Of a stretch of 64,000 nucleotides of DNA, positions 46,919 to 59,440 are shown in pieces; position 1 is the stretch's first letter; every line of letters begins with the position of its first letter. Position numbers and translations under genes: made by a program. The notes under the pieces are model-generated. The model was not told the origin of the DNA and made no database searches. It saw only the letters and a list, made by a program, of their open reading frames with translations. Origin of the DNA: Megaleporinus macrocephalus (Eukaryota; Chordata; Actinopteri; Characiformes; Anostomidae); NCBI GenBank assembly GCA_021613375.1, contig CM038704.1:7903591-7967590 (forward strand), given 5' to 3'.

Positions 46919-47385
46919 CAAAGCACTATTCATACTTTTCATACTACTACAAATGATAATTACTTGATTAATAAAGTACTTGTCGTACCACTACAAATAA
47001 TGATAGTTACGTTATTAATACTTTTGTTCATACTTTTCATACTACTACAAATAATAATATTTACTTTATTAATACAGCACTTTTTATACTACTACAAATA
47101 ATTATTTTAATACAGTACTTTTCATACTATTAATTCTCTACAAATAACTTTATTAATAAAGCGCTATTTATACTTTCCATACTACTACAAATAATAATTA
47201 CTTGATTAATAAAGTACTTTTCATACCACTACAAATAATTACTTTAATACAGTACTTTTTTGTACTTTTCATTCTCTACAAATAACTATTAATAGAGCAC
47301 TATTCATTCTTTTCATACTACTACAAATTGTAATAATTACTTTATTAATTGAACACTATTCATATATTTCTTACTACTACAAATG
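46919..47385. repeat. Ten AT-rich tandem units of 38-56 bp
   Basis: Every unit carries CACTAY..ATACTTTTCATACTACTAC or a shorter form, then TACAAATAATAATTACTTTA and TTAATA. Units 1-3 resemble units 6-8 more than their neighbours (for example AGTACTTGTCGTACCACTAC and AGTACTTTTCATACCACTAC), suggesting a five-unit higher-order repeat of about 240 bp. Confidence 0.85.
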
Positions 47386-47665
47386 ATATTGGTGACGACT
47401 CAGAGTGCTCACATGTGTTTGATGACAGCATGTTTGCATGACAGCACTGCTCGTTGTTGACTAGGCCTGGAAACAAAGCCCCATGGGGGATCACTGTGCT
47501 GCTGTTCTTTCAGAGTGATGAGTTAATCAGCTTGATTTGTATCTGTTCTGCTCGCTGTGTGCGCGCTGGCTGTGATGGATTTGAATTATTAAACTTCTGC
47601 ACATCAGTATTCTAATGGTGCTACGACTTGTTTTGAAGAACGAGAGATAAGAGGAAGAGCTTTGG

Positions 47666-47810
<145 letters not shown>

Positions 47811-48362
47811 AATGTAGGTCAGGTCTGTTTTCACTTTTTTTGCCCTGATTGAGTTAGCACTGAGGCCCTTGAGGCTTCTCAGTTGGGAGTCGAGTGCAGC
47901 TTCCTCGCTGCCTCTGTTTTCCCCTTAAGCTTTCGTCACAGCTACCTTGAGGGGCGAAGAAGACCATCTTCACCAGCTGTACAGACCTTGACAGTTACTC
48001 ATTGTGGAGTGCGATGATTAGTCTGATAATCTGATAATTACACTAATGTGATATGGTAACATTGTAAACCCCCAACCCCCAACCCCCACCCAACACACAC
48101 ACACTGCACTGCAGTAATTACATAAAATACATGCACATATACATGATATGCAGCATTTAAAATAAGTCACCATGTGTGACCATCATGTGTTCATGTTTTG
48201 TGTTCACGTTTCAGTGTCAGTAATGTTCGTTGACTCGATGATCACAAGTTCGTTTAACCTAATTACTGTTTAGTTAACTGTTTAAAAACTATGGGGCTTT
48301 TCTGCCTTTGGCAGATTTTCATGATGTTATGATGGAGACATAAATAAAACATTAGTAGTGGC

Positions 48363-49070
48363 TAGAGATCGACTGATGGGTTTTTCTATAGCCGATGTCG
48401 ATGTTTAGAGGTCAGGGTCAGCCAATGGCTGATATGTGCTGCAGATTTTTGGGGCCAATATCTAGAATTTTTTCTCTTTACTTGCTGCTAAAATGTCACA
48501 ATTACAATAATAAGTGAATGCACAACATTTCAGAACCTAACATCATTTATTAAATTCTAACTTAACCAGAAAAAACTAAATATTTTTATATTATTTTATA
48601 TTATAAAAAAAAAAAGTAAAATTTAGTCTGACCATATTACTGCTGACAGGATGTAACATACATCTCTTTTTACTCATAACCAACAAATTATTAAGAACTT
48701 GACTAAAAAATACTCATACTTTAGTTACGTTTAGCTCGAGTGCTGGAAGCTGAGTAATATCTAGGAGACTCTGGCTGCTCCGGAGGGACTCGCTGTGTAA
48801 CAGTAACCTGTTAATGTGTGTTTTTCACTAGAGCAGTTAGCTTTACCCCCGAAGCTAAGGAGTAAAACACGTAACCACATCATAAAAACTCTGTTGTTCG
48901 CTATAAATTATAAATTTTCACTTGTTTGGCGGAACAGTTCCAAAAGTTTCGGCTTGGGGTCCTTCACATGCAACAGCAGCACGGCTGCCCGTGGATGTGC
49001 CTGGCTTTAAATCGGTGCTACCAAACACTGGTATCGGCAAATATCGGCCCTTTATATCGGTCGATCTCTA
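48363..49070. mobile_element. hAT element, TIR TAGAGATCGAC, 8-bp target duplication
   Basis: The left end TAGAGATCGACTGATGGG and right end (reverse complement) TAGAGATCGACCGATATAAA are flanked by GTAGTGGC (48355-48362) and ATAGTGGC (49071-49078). 708 bp, with no intact transposase frame. Confidence 0.85.
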
Positions 49071-49379
49071 ATAGTGGCTTGTGCAAAAGTGTTGGCCCTT
49101 TCTGTCTTAATGTTTGTGCTTTTTGTATTTTATTTAAATATAAAATGCAGAAAAGGTAGAGGATGTGTTAACTTAATTTCACTTAGAAAAGCCACTGAAC
49201 ATTTGACCAGTAGTGTTCAGAGTTGTTCATAATATTGCTTAGGGAGGGGCAATATGACAGCTCCTAATGTAATTTTATATTATCAAATAATGCATGTAGT
49301 GATGAGCTTTTGTAAGTATGTAATGAACACCAGTGCTGAAAAATTCAGCTGCATGTTTTCATTAAAAGGGGTTTAGAAG

Positions 49380-49500
49380 ATGCTCCCGTGTGCAAGTAAG
49401 GAGATCACTGGTTTGAGTCTCATCAGTGCTGGGAGTGTAAAGGAGCATAATCAGCTCTGGCTGACTGCATGAGGTGCTGCACCTGAACTGAAACAGTGAC
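49380..49500 (+). repeat. Possible degenerate tRNA-derived SINE
   Basis: CACTGGTTTGAGTCTCATCA resembles a B-box region and is followed by GTGCTGGGAGTGTAAAGGAG. No A-box or partner copy was found, so this is tentative. Confidence 0.3.
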
Positions 49501-50439
49501 GACAAAGATGCCTTAACTCAGACTGTGTGTTTTCTGGTTACCATTGATCAGACTTCAGAAAACTAAACATCCAGATAAGTATGATGTGAAAATATATTTA
49601 GATATTGCAGTGTTCTTCCTTTTATATCGTTTTGGAACCGCATGTGAAGTTTAGTGAAATACATTTCAGATTTAAGTTGATTTATCTCAGTAACTAAAAC
49701 ACATTCAGACTGCTTTCTCCCTCAGTGTTTCAGTTTAAGCTTAGGCTTATTTATTTATTTATTTTATTTATTTAATCCATCTTTGCAGTCTAATCTGAGT
49801 CAGTATGGTGTCACAGGTGTATTACAGTATTGCTGTATGGTGTGACTGGGCGGGGAAACGCCCTGCACACCTGCAGCTCACGTTTGTTGACGCAGGGAAG
49901 AGGTCTGCCAGTGACCTCATGGCTTTCACCTTTGTGGAAAGTCTAGACTTGAGTGAAAATACTCCTCAGCCTCCTCACTCGCCTCAACTGTGAAAAGCTT
50001 CCTCTGTCCTTTTTAGTGGAAAGTTCAACAGAAAGGTTTCCCTTCTGGGTTTACGGTGGTGCCTGCTCATCTACAGGGCAGAATGTGGGATTCACTGTTT
50101 GGTGGAGCTGGACGATACATCATGTATACCGGCATATCCTGATAAATACAAGCCGTGATACTGCTTTTCAGTTTAAACAGTATATTTAAGACAAAGAGCC
50201 CTGTATTCTGATATGATGATCAGTAAACAGCACTGTCTCTGTGGCCATACGGTTAGTTTAATTCTGTTTCTACTCAATAAATACATCTTTTCTTTCTGCG
50301 TTTCTGTGTTTTTTGTCTGGTTAACATTTACAACACTCTGGTTTTCAGTTAGGTTTGTGTACGTACTGCAATCTTGTTTTTATTGTTTGCATTTTTTTAT
50401 GGTTCTGCTTGTTTATTATTATTATTATTGTAGTAGTAG

Positions 50440-50750
50440 GTCATCCTCTTCTTTTTGAGGTATCGGCAGTGGTAAACATTCATTTGAGGCAGATTAAAAG
50501 CAGTTAGTCTTCACGCCTTTTTACGATAAGACACAATGATGGATGTTCTTTCAGTATAGACCGCTATACTGTCTGTTCATACTGTATATCATATAGTTCA
50601 TATGTTTGGAAAATATAATGCTATTTAATTTGAATAACCTTGAACTGGTCTAGTGGCTCAGTCACTGAGAGGCCACTGTATTTAGTGCTCACACATTTTC
50701 CACTTTATTAAAAGCTGCATTAAGATATTGGATATTTTTACAATAATACA
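50440..50750 (+). repeat. Local duplicate, copy 1
   Basis: TTGAGGTATCGGCAGTGGTA, TATGTTTGGAAAATATAATG, CTGGTCTAGTGGCTCAGTCA and AAAAGCTGCATTAAGAT recur in the same order about 840 bp later. Confidence 0.8.
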
Positions 50751-50773
50751 TATAGTTTTTATGGTTCTGTTTG

Positions 50774-50775
<2 letters not shown>

Positions 50776-50823
<48 letters not shown>
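50776..50823. repeat. (TTA)n microsatellite
   Basis: Sixteen TTA units; shorter TTA tracts lie at about 50412-50430 and 50928-50960 within the same locally duplicated region. Confidence 0.95.
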
Positions 50824-50824
<1 letters not shown>

Positions 50825-51289
50825 GTACAGCAATTTTAAAAACAGTGATCCTTAATTGGAACCTTGTAGCACCATGAGCTTTTGCATACATGAAAAGTGC
50901 TCTGTAAAAATGTATTAGTTATTATTATAATTATTATTATTATTATTATTGTTATTGTTGTTATTGTAGTATAGCCGTTTAAAAAACAATGCTCCTAAAA
51001 TGGAACTTTCTGGTACTCAGGTATTAAAGGTTACATTTTATAACAAAGCGCTGTGAGCTTTTGCATACATTGAATTATTATTGTTATTGTTGCTTCCTGA
51101 GTGGTATACTGACCTGGCAGTTCCACTGCAGGGCATTTTATATAATACTACCATCACCACCATCATCACCAACCTCATAATAATAAAAAACAGTCAGGTT
51201 TGTAAGGTTTTTTGGTCATACCACTCAGAATACCAATGAACTTATTACCTTCTGGTGTTGGAAATATGGTGGTATCATCTCTCCTCCTC

Positions 51290-51560
51290 TTGTTTTTGAG
51301 GTATCGGCAGTGGTAAATGTTCATTTGAGTCAGATCAACAGCATTTAGCCTTCATGCCTGTTTAGGATATGACACGATGATTAACGTTATTTTAATATAT
51401 GTTTGGAAAATATTATGCTATTGAATTTGAATAGTACTGCCTTGGCCTGGTCTAGTGGCTCAGTCACTGAGAGGCCGCTGTAGTTAGTGCTCACATATTC
51501 CACTTCATTAAAAGCTGCGTTAAGATCGTGGAGATTTCTTTGCCCTGGTTTTTTGGTTCC
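51290..51560 (+). repeat. Local duplicate, copy 2
   Basis: Partner of 50440-50750, with about 15 percent differences and small deletions. Between the two, GAGCTTTTGCATACAT also occurs twice (50878 and 51054). Confidence 0.8.
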
Positions 51561-52341
51561 AGCTACCAATGTCTCTCTGTTATTGTTGGCTGGGTCGCGC
51601 AGCCTTCGCTACAAAGAACCTTTAACATGCAGCTGTGTCTCTGAGTGAAGGAGCGATTCTGGAAAAGGAACGTTTTATTGCTGGCTCGTTTGATGTAGCG
51701 GAAATTTGGCGTGTGGGCCTGATGTTTGTGTTTTATTGGAAATGCCCAGGTACATACATTGGTAGGACCGTATACGCTGGGCTTGATGTCATTTCAGTGA
51801 AATTATCTTCACGTTATCTTCTGATGATGAAACGCAGTAATACTATTTCACAAAGATGCAGTCCACTCAAACAGAGTGACCTCTTTGCCCTTTAAGTCAA
51901 TAAAGTGACTCTGACTGTCAGTGTTGCAGAATTTACTGCTTTAATTAACCTTAGCTTTGGCAGAGAGTTGTTCTTGGATTAAAGCCATGCAGGATGTACG
52001 TGGGGCTGGACAGTTGGGATCAGATTGTGATTTTTCTACTACTATGATTTAAATCACAATGTCTTCCTTTAAATCAAGCCTCTTGTTTCAGCCGAGATGA
52101 GCATCATATCCACATTTTCTGGCCTCCATCTGTGATGAGCTGCCTTCTGTGATTGTGTCGTACACATGGATGTTTAATAGATTCTTTTGGGTCCAGCTCA
52201 TCTATATCTACTTGAAAATTGCACTCTTTACACTTGAGACTTTAATATAGAAACAGTTCATTTAAGTTATATCTAAACATTCATACACTGGCTATATTCT
52301 CAGACTGACATTCATAGATAACTCAATTTTGTGTGCGTGTC

Positions 52342-52344
<3 letters not shown>

Positions 52345-52384
<40 letters not shown>

Positions 52385-52401
52385 ATATGTGTGTGTGTGT
52401 G
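52345..52401. repeat. (TA)n/(GT)n microsatellite
   Basis: Eighteen TA units then TGTG tracts, about 30 bp before a Tc1-like element. Confidence 0.95.
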
Positions 52402-52434
52402 TTTATATATATTCTGCTTTAAGTTGTCTACATA

Positions 52435-52937
52435 CACTACCGCTCAAAAGTTTAGGATCACTTTAGAATTCATGCAATTCACAAACAATATTGTTCATTT
52501 CACAATTAATGTAAGTGTATCAGATGATTTTTAAAGAATATAAATGTTTGTATTAAAGTCTATTTTTGTTTAGAGGCTTATTTTTCGTATAGTCCTATTA
52601 TCAGCAATTCTCAGTCCTCTGTCTAAATCTCCTGGTACGACCACCAATCCAAGTTAAGGATGTTATTGGACTAATTGGTTGTTAGGACACTCTTGCTCAA
52701 TTGTGATGCACAGCTGAAAAACATTCTACTAATAAGTGAGTATAAAAGGAAGAACAACATTCTAGGTTAGTTTAGTATCTGAAGATCAGCAGTTGATGGC
52801 TTGCTGACCGACTCACAATGACCAGAAAGAAACTACTTTCTTTAGAGACCCGTCAGTTCATTGTTGTGTTAAGGAAGAAGATACTCCATTAAAACAAGAA
52901 CATTTCACTGTGATCCCAAACTTTTTAAGTGGTAGTG
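52435..52937 (+). mobile_element. Tc1-like transposon, internally deleted
   Basis: The left end CACTACCGCTCAAAAGTTTA and right end (reverse complement) CACTACCACTTAAAAAGTTT, both running into GGATCAC/GGGATCAC, are flanked by TA (52433-52434 and 52938-52939). A short frame starting MTRKKLLSLETRQFIV at 52818 is the beginning of a transposase that is cut off after about 25 residues by the deletion. 503 bp. Confidence 0.85.
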
Positions 52938-53679
52938 TATATATGGATAAGGGTCTGTCTCTGTCTGTCTGTTTATCTGTTTATCCATCTGTCTGTCTAT
53001 CCACTTTGCAATCTGTAAAAGTGATGAGTGCTATTCAGACATTAGACATGTTTATGCAGTGATATAAGAATTAAATGACTGATGAAAGCTACACCATTTA
53101 CATGCACTGTCTTGGCTCCAGCAGAAAAGACAGCATTTAATTAGTGTTTTTGTTCTTGACTGTAAGAAGATTTCAGAGACAGTTTTGTTATTCAGTTAAT
53201 CAGTTTAGTCTTTGCCGTATCTGTAAGATCAACATCGTCTCTTTAGCAACTTGAAAAAATGCTTATCAGTATCTTCTATAATATTAATAAGAATAATAAC
53301 GGTATAAAATAACAATAATACTAATGAACTGTGTTCATGGTAATCCAATACTGAGTGTTCTGTTAAAGAAATATTAGATTGTGCTTTTGATCCCCATCCA
53401 CAAAATAAACAATACCAACTAATCCTGTCTGAATGGGGCTTTGCACTGTAACATAATGATTAAAATAAACTGGCGGATATTCGGAAATAAAAAATAATAA
53501 AAGGATAATTGCGTTATTTGGAGGTCAAATCAAGAAAGGAAGTTCTGTTTTCTTCTGATGAAGAACAATAATAGGAGAAGACAAAAACAAACTCTGTGCC
53601 ACTAACTGTAGTTAACTTTCTTATTATTTCTTAAATTCTTTACACTTTACATTTTTTATTTTATTAAAGGTTTATTTTA

Positions 53680-53682
<3 letters not shown>

Positions 53683-53727
<45 letters not shown>
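53683..53727. repeat. (TTA)n microsatellite
   Basis: Fifteen TTA units. Confidence 0.95.
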
Positions 53728-53728
<1 letters not shown>

Positions 53729-54000
53729 ATAAACAACTCAAATCCAGGCCGTAAATCATCATCACGCCTACTAAAATAATTCGGAATAAGCCATCACCCA
53801 AAAATATCAGCCTACAGCGCTCCTGTGGTCAGAAACTAATCTCTGACTAGGTCTGTTACAGGTATAACTTAATTGTGTAATTGCAGCTATTTGAGATGAT
53901 CACAGTTATTAAAGATGACGACAGTCACAGTCGTTATACGCAACAAACACAGTGTGAACAGGGTGTGTGAGTTGACCTGACCTAAATGTAAATAAAAACA

Positions 54001-54420
54001 TGTTCATTGCTTAATACACACTAGGGGGCAGTGAAACACCCACATATACACACACTAGTGAACACACACACTAGGGGGCAGTGAAACACCCTCATATACA
54101 CACAAGGGGGCAGTGAAACACCCACATATACACACACTAGTGAACACACACACTAGGGGGCAGTGAAACACCCACATATACACACAAGGGGGCAGTGAAA
54201 CACCCACATATACACACACTAGTGAACATACGCACACACACTCTAGTAAACATATACACTAGGGGGCAGTGAGTACACTTGCCCGTGTGGTGGGCAGCCC
54301 TATCCACAGTGCCCGGGGAGCAGTTGGGAGTAAAGTGCCTTGCTCAAAGGCACTTCAGTCGTGTTCTGCTGGTTCAGGGGATCAAACTGGTGACCGTTGA
54401 GCCCAAGACTGTCCCCCTGT
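54001..54420 (-). mobile_element. tRNA-derived SINE, minus copy, with internal tandem expansion
   Basis: The SINE body (GTGGGCAGCCCTATCCACAG, CAGTTGGGAGTAAAGTGCC, GGGGATCAAACTGGTGACC) is preceded by four to six tandem repeats of a CACTAGGGGGCAGTGAAACA segment (54018-54270). Four of these give ACACTAGGGGGCAGT, matching the CTCF core at 14 of 15 positions. Two variants lack the T. Confidence 0.8.
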
Positions 54421-54557
54421 AGTATTGTTAAACACTACAGCCAGTATTAACTACAGTAAATATAGCTGGCAGCTTAGGGAGGTTGATCACCCAGTGTGCT
54501 CAGTTTAAGCTTGTATTTAAATAGTTGCATATTAAGAACAACATAAAAGGTATTTAT

Positions 54558-55325
54558 TAGAGATGGAAGGATTGATCGGCCATGTATCGGACGATTTTTA
54601 ATCAAAATATGTGATCGTCGATCAGCCGATCTCGAGAGCTGATCGATGGCAGTAAACAAATGAACCTAATTTCTGTATTTCCAGCTAGCGTTTCATCCAG
54701 GAAGAAGAGCCCTGCGTGAAACCCCCTCTGGCCAGCCCCCTGCAATTCCTATCTGAACCACTAGGTGGAAATACATACCGTTTCATTTTCCACAGACTGA
54801 CTAAAGCAGCGGCTTCGCGAGAACAGTTTAAGCGTTCACCACGTGTACGGAAAGAAAACATCGTCCGTCTGTCAGTTTGTTATCGTATGTGACTCAGACT
54901 CAGTTTATAACATCTGTAAAATTAGTAAAATCAGCGTCTCTCGTTGGAGAACCAAGACAAAGACATTTAACACTAATCTGATACGGCACTTCAGAAACAC
55001 CACACAGCTGAATACAGTGAGTATCAGTAAACAGCAGAGCTAGCACACACAGCTAACACAAAACAAACAACCCAGAACATCTACAGACCAGATCTGACCG
55101 GTACCAACAGAACAGCAGCAGCAACAGCCAGAGAGCTAAAAGAAACACAGCCAGAGTGATTGAGTTTAACACTCTAGATAAGCAGCTCTTCTCGGCTGTA
55201 GAAGACGTTCTGTGGCATTCTTGCGCTTAGTATTCCACCTGGATTCACGCTCTGCCGTTCCTAGTAGAAATACTTTTCAGATGCGAACGGAATCGGCCTC
55301 AAAAACACCGATCTGTCCGTCTCTA
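54558..55325 (+). mobile_element. hAT-derived element with BED-finger remnant, perfect 8-bp duplication
   Basis: 768 bp starting TAGAGATGGAAGG and ending CCGTCTCTA, flanked by GTATTTAT on both sides (54550-54557 and 55326-55333). From about 54890 it translates to a degenerate piece with CKI.K.SVSRWRTKTKTFNT followed by NLIRHF, the C..C...TKTFNTTNLI.HL layout of a hAT BED finger. The catalytic part is absent. Confidence 0.88.
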
Positions 55326-57116
55326 GTATTTATGACAGTCGTGCAGCTAACACAGAGCTCATGGCCAGCTGGACTGTCTTTTGGTTCCAAAGAGGTAAAT
55401 ACTTAAAAGCCTTTGGTTAAATAACTACTGTCGTCATAAATGTTTCAGCTGCTAAGAGTTCTTTTAACCGTAACTGCAGCAGCAAGCGAGTCCTCATTTA
55501 CACTTAAACAGCCACGTGGGGAGACGTCTCCCGGTCACGGATAAGAGGATGCTGTGTTTCATTCGTCCTACATCATACATAGAAAACAACTTAGGAGAAA
55601 CTTAAGTCGGGCTTAGAGCTGTCCAGCACATTATTAACACTTGTAAGGACGTTGGAGAACCATCCATCAGCCTTGCAGAACAACTGAATATCTTTAAAAT
55701 TGACCATAATAATATATCAGAGATCAATTAGATGGAATTGTTAAAAAATAGACAGTAAAAATCATGGATGGGTTTAAGAGTGAGGGTATGCGTGTTTCCC
55801 AGAAAGAACTCGTAGGATTAGGACTCAACAGTTGTGTGACCTTAAGAAACCCACTTGTTTTGCAGGCTAATTGGGAGAAAAAGGCTCTCAGCTAAAAGAA
55901 ACTGCAACTGTGTGCAGAACTAAATGTGACATTGTGTAAGTCCAGTGAACTATTAGAGTTTCCAACTGCTGTTTGACGGAAGTGGCCTTTCCATTTCAAA
56001 TAAAAATTGTGCAGCATTTGTCCTATTTGTGTAAACCAAGACTTTTTATTACTTTGAACTCATTTTATTTGTCAAAAGTTGAAGGAATGAATCATAAAAC
56101 AGTGTGGCATGTGGTGTGTGTTGCTCTGGATTGGCCCAGAGTGTTTTAAAAGCTTCTTTAAGGGCCTTTCTATTGTTACTGTGTCTCTGTTTCTTTAGCA
56201 GTGATGTCTAATGAAGGTTTAATTAGAGGTTATTAAAGTGCCCCATGGCCACATCGCATTATGTCATATAATCCTAAAGGAACATTTAGTTTAAGTCCTT
56301 TTGATCTGCGTGATGTAATAACGCTCACCGTTGCTGGTGTGTCAGTGCCGACGGGCTGGGTGAGGATACTGATCGAGCTTCGTGTCATGAGTGCAGCTGC
56401 TGTGTGCTCAAACACACCTGACCGAGCTTGTTTTTACTGAACTCTTCTGTTTTCTGCTCACAACTTGCACAATATTGGGAACATTACCCAACACAGCAAA
56501 GCACATTTACAGAAGTAAAAGCTGCTTTTTATGCATTTTAAAAGCTTATTTCAAAATAATATGTAACTCCTAGTAAATGACCTGCACTGCAGTTAACTGT
56601 CAGGATATCACCAGTAAAGAACATATAAAAACAAACAGGGCCATTAAATCATGGGTTTCATTAACCTCACTTCCTCACTGGGTCAATAATATATTGCTAT
56701 TATGTTGGTACATTGATCAGTTCTGAACATACTGTCGATGAAGTCAGTACTGACTACACTGACAACTACATTTCAGTACAAAGTGAGCATATTTAGTCCT
56801 GTTTAGTCACGTTTAGTGAAGTGCAGCTTGTATAACATGGATTAAGATCAATATGACCGTGTATTATTATTTTTAGTAGTTGTGGTAGTTTGTGGTGCTG
56901 CAGGTTTAGTTTTATATGTTTCCATGTGTTAAATCTCAGGAAAGCAAAATATCAAGATGCATATTGTATATCATGAAAATGTCTTAAATTAATAATATAG
57001 ATATAGAATTAGTTTACCACTACGGTCACTGTTGTACAAGATGAAGCACATTGTTTGCATACTTTGAAGGCCTATTTACACCAAATAGATCTATCCATCT
57101 ATCAGACTGGTCTATC

Positions 57117-57147
57117 TATAGATAGATAGATAGACAGACAGATAGAT
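57117..57147. repeat. (GATA)n microsatellite
   Basis: Several GATA/GACA tetramers at the edge of the SINE that follows, likely its tail. Confidence 0.9.
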
Positions 57148-57149
57148 AC

Positions 57150-57345
57150 TGTATTGATCCCAGAGGAAAATTCCGGACCTCCGCATTTAACCCAATCGTG
57201 CAGTCCAACATTTACACACTAGTGAACCGACACTAGGGGGCAGTGAGCACACTTGCCCGGAGCAGTGGACGACCCTACCACAGCGCCTGTGGAGCAGTCA
57301 GAGGTTAGATGCCTCTAACGTCCAGCCCACGACTGTCCTTTAGGT
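57150..57345 (-). mobile_element. tRNA-derived SINE, minus copy, truncated
   Basis: TGATCCCAGAGGAAAATTCC, GACACTAGGGGGCAGTGAGC and ACACTTGCCCGGAGCAGTGG match 14120-14265. The B-box end is deleted. The CTCF-like core sits at 57230-57244. Confidence 0.7.
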
Positions 57346-58140
57346 GGAAACATAACATACTAACATAGTAGTTCTACTCACACCAAGTCTGAACGTTCTT
57401 GTGTCTAAACATTCTGAAAACCTTTCAATAAAAAGAAGTTAATAAACACCTATAACTCCTGTTATATACACTCACTGTAACATGCTCACCGTCCTTCTAT
57501 ATTCTTTCAGTTCTGCTATCTCTTTTTAAAGCTTGTGGCCTGTTAGACAGCATTAATAAAGTGTTTTTTGTTTTGTTTGTTTAAATGTTATATGTTTTAT
57601 ATAATATATAGTTTTATTGATTTACATTAAAATAAATGATATATAATAATTCGTTTTAGTTATATATAATAGTAATAGTTTTTTTCCCTACAACTTGATG
57701 TGTTTTTCTGTCTGTATCTGTCTGACTTTGTGTGAACAGGCCTTGAGACACTTACAATAATAATAATAATAAGATAATGCGTCTCACGGTGACGCAGGTC
57801 TGTTGTGACAGAAACCCCTTACTGCTTCATACCTTCAGCACAAAACACTGGAAGTGAGAATAATCATGTTTGCTGCTTTTTTACAGGCTAGAGTTTCAGT
57901 GTGTATATTTTGTAGTTGGCTGTTTAGCCAAGTGGTTATGTTACTCTACACGTGGGTTCAAGCTCAGTGCAAGGGAGCATGTTTTGGTTTAAAGGCTGTA
58001 TTCTTGTCAGTCTTGGTCACGCATCATCCAGTACGACAGTAAAACTGAGGTTTTTTTTTAAGTATTGTTAGTAACGAGGCCGCTTAGATGGACAACACTT
58101 ATAGAGCAGTGGGGTGTGTGCACGCACATGACCTCCTGTA

Positions 58141-58142
58141 GC

Positions 58143-58172
<30 letters not shown>
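58141..58172. repeat. (CA)n microsatellite
   Basis: Sixteen CA units. Confidence 0.95.
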
Positions 58173-58173
<1 letters not shown>

Positions 58174-58799
58174 GCTGTCACGATGCTGATGGAATGTTTG
58201 AAATGTTCCTCGTGTGTTTTTACTGAGCTTTGCAAATGCTGAGCCAGCGATGCTCACTCGCACCGTAGTGCTGAGTGCTTTGGCAAAACTCTCTGATTGA
58301 GATTTCTTTGAACAACATTGTGGCCGAGACATTTGATCTGTGGTTATTTTCTCTGAATTAAGTTCCAGGTCTTCTTACTATATACAGTGGTGGTGGTACA
58401 ACCTGGACATCCGCCTCGCAGCTCCCTCGCAAAGTTGTTACATGGAAAGACTGTAGATACTCTGCCTGAGTCATTGGAATTTTGAAGAATTTAGTTTAAC
58501 ATATTTGTTAATAACATCGTGGAAAGGCGGTACATGCAGGGGCAAAATAGCCCCCAGAGAAAACTGTATGTTTATATTTTCCACTGTTTTACCATCATCA
58601 GCATTGCATGCTTGTTTGGGATTTATATTAAAAAGCGTATTTTTGATGATATAAACATGGCGGCCCCTGGTTTCCATCACCAGCACTGTAAAGAAAGTTG
58701 GGATCGGTATTGCTTGTTAAGCCAACCTTGTTGATGTAGACTAGTTCTGCATTTGTTCTCAACCTAGCTCAACATTTCTCCTTCTATTTGTTGAGACGT

Positions 58800-59262
58800 T
58801 AACATGTGACTGTGAACAGTTGAGTCACATTATTATGACCACTTCCTACTTTCAAAGGTGGCAGTGTTATGGTCTGGGAATGCTTTGGTGGCATTCTCTG
58901 GACCCACTCATTCATGAGGAAGACTCTCTCAGCTGTTGTGGGTATGAATCCATCCTTGCAGATCACGTACCCCATACATGCTGACAGTCTTCCCTGAGAC
59001 TGATGGTGTCTTCCAGTGCGACACGTCACAAAGCTAGAAATGTCCCACACTGGTTTGTAGAGCTGACCAAGACTTCCAATTACTACACTGGACCCCTAAT
59101 TCCTCAGCTTTTAACCCAATTGAGCATCTGTGGGACCACCTGGATGGTGGTGTTGCCTCTGTGGATCCTCTGTCACGCACCCTCCAGCAGCAGTGGGATG
59201 CACTGCAGTCAGCATGGCTCCAGATACGTTTGACAACCTACCAGGACATCTGGTCACTCTAA
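58800..59262 (+). mobile_element. Tc1/mariner-like transposase remnant
   Basis: It starts near TGAGTCACATTATTATGACC, then GGTCTGGGAATGCTTTGGTG (transposase WECFGG), GACCCACTCATTCATGAG, TTAACCCAATTGAGCATCTG then TGGGACC (NPIEHLWD). Several frameshifts, and no matching right terminus is found. Confidence 0.65.
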
Positions 59263-59269
59263 ATTAGAG

Positions 59270-59440
59270 GTTATATAAATTACAATTATATCAATATATT
59301 TTATGATATTTTTGTGATAACGATACTCTTGGCGATATGACAGAACATTGAATTAAAAAATATATATTTTAAGAATACACAACTGCAACAAAATTAAAAT
59401 TAAATTTTACTATTGCATACGATATGATATGGCACACCCC
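59270..59440. mobile_element. hAT-type MITE, damaged left end
   Basis: TGTGATAACGATACTCTTGG, CACAACTGCAACAAAATTAA and GGCACACCCCTAACTGAGAT match 14400-14560. Confidence 0.6.

Noticed and set aside
54055..54237. Cys/Val-rich minus-strand frame of repeated CVYMWVFHCP units
   Set aside because: Translation of the tandem CACTAGGGGGCAGTG region of the SINE.
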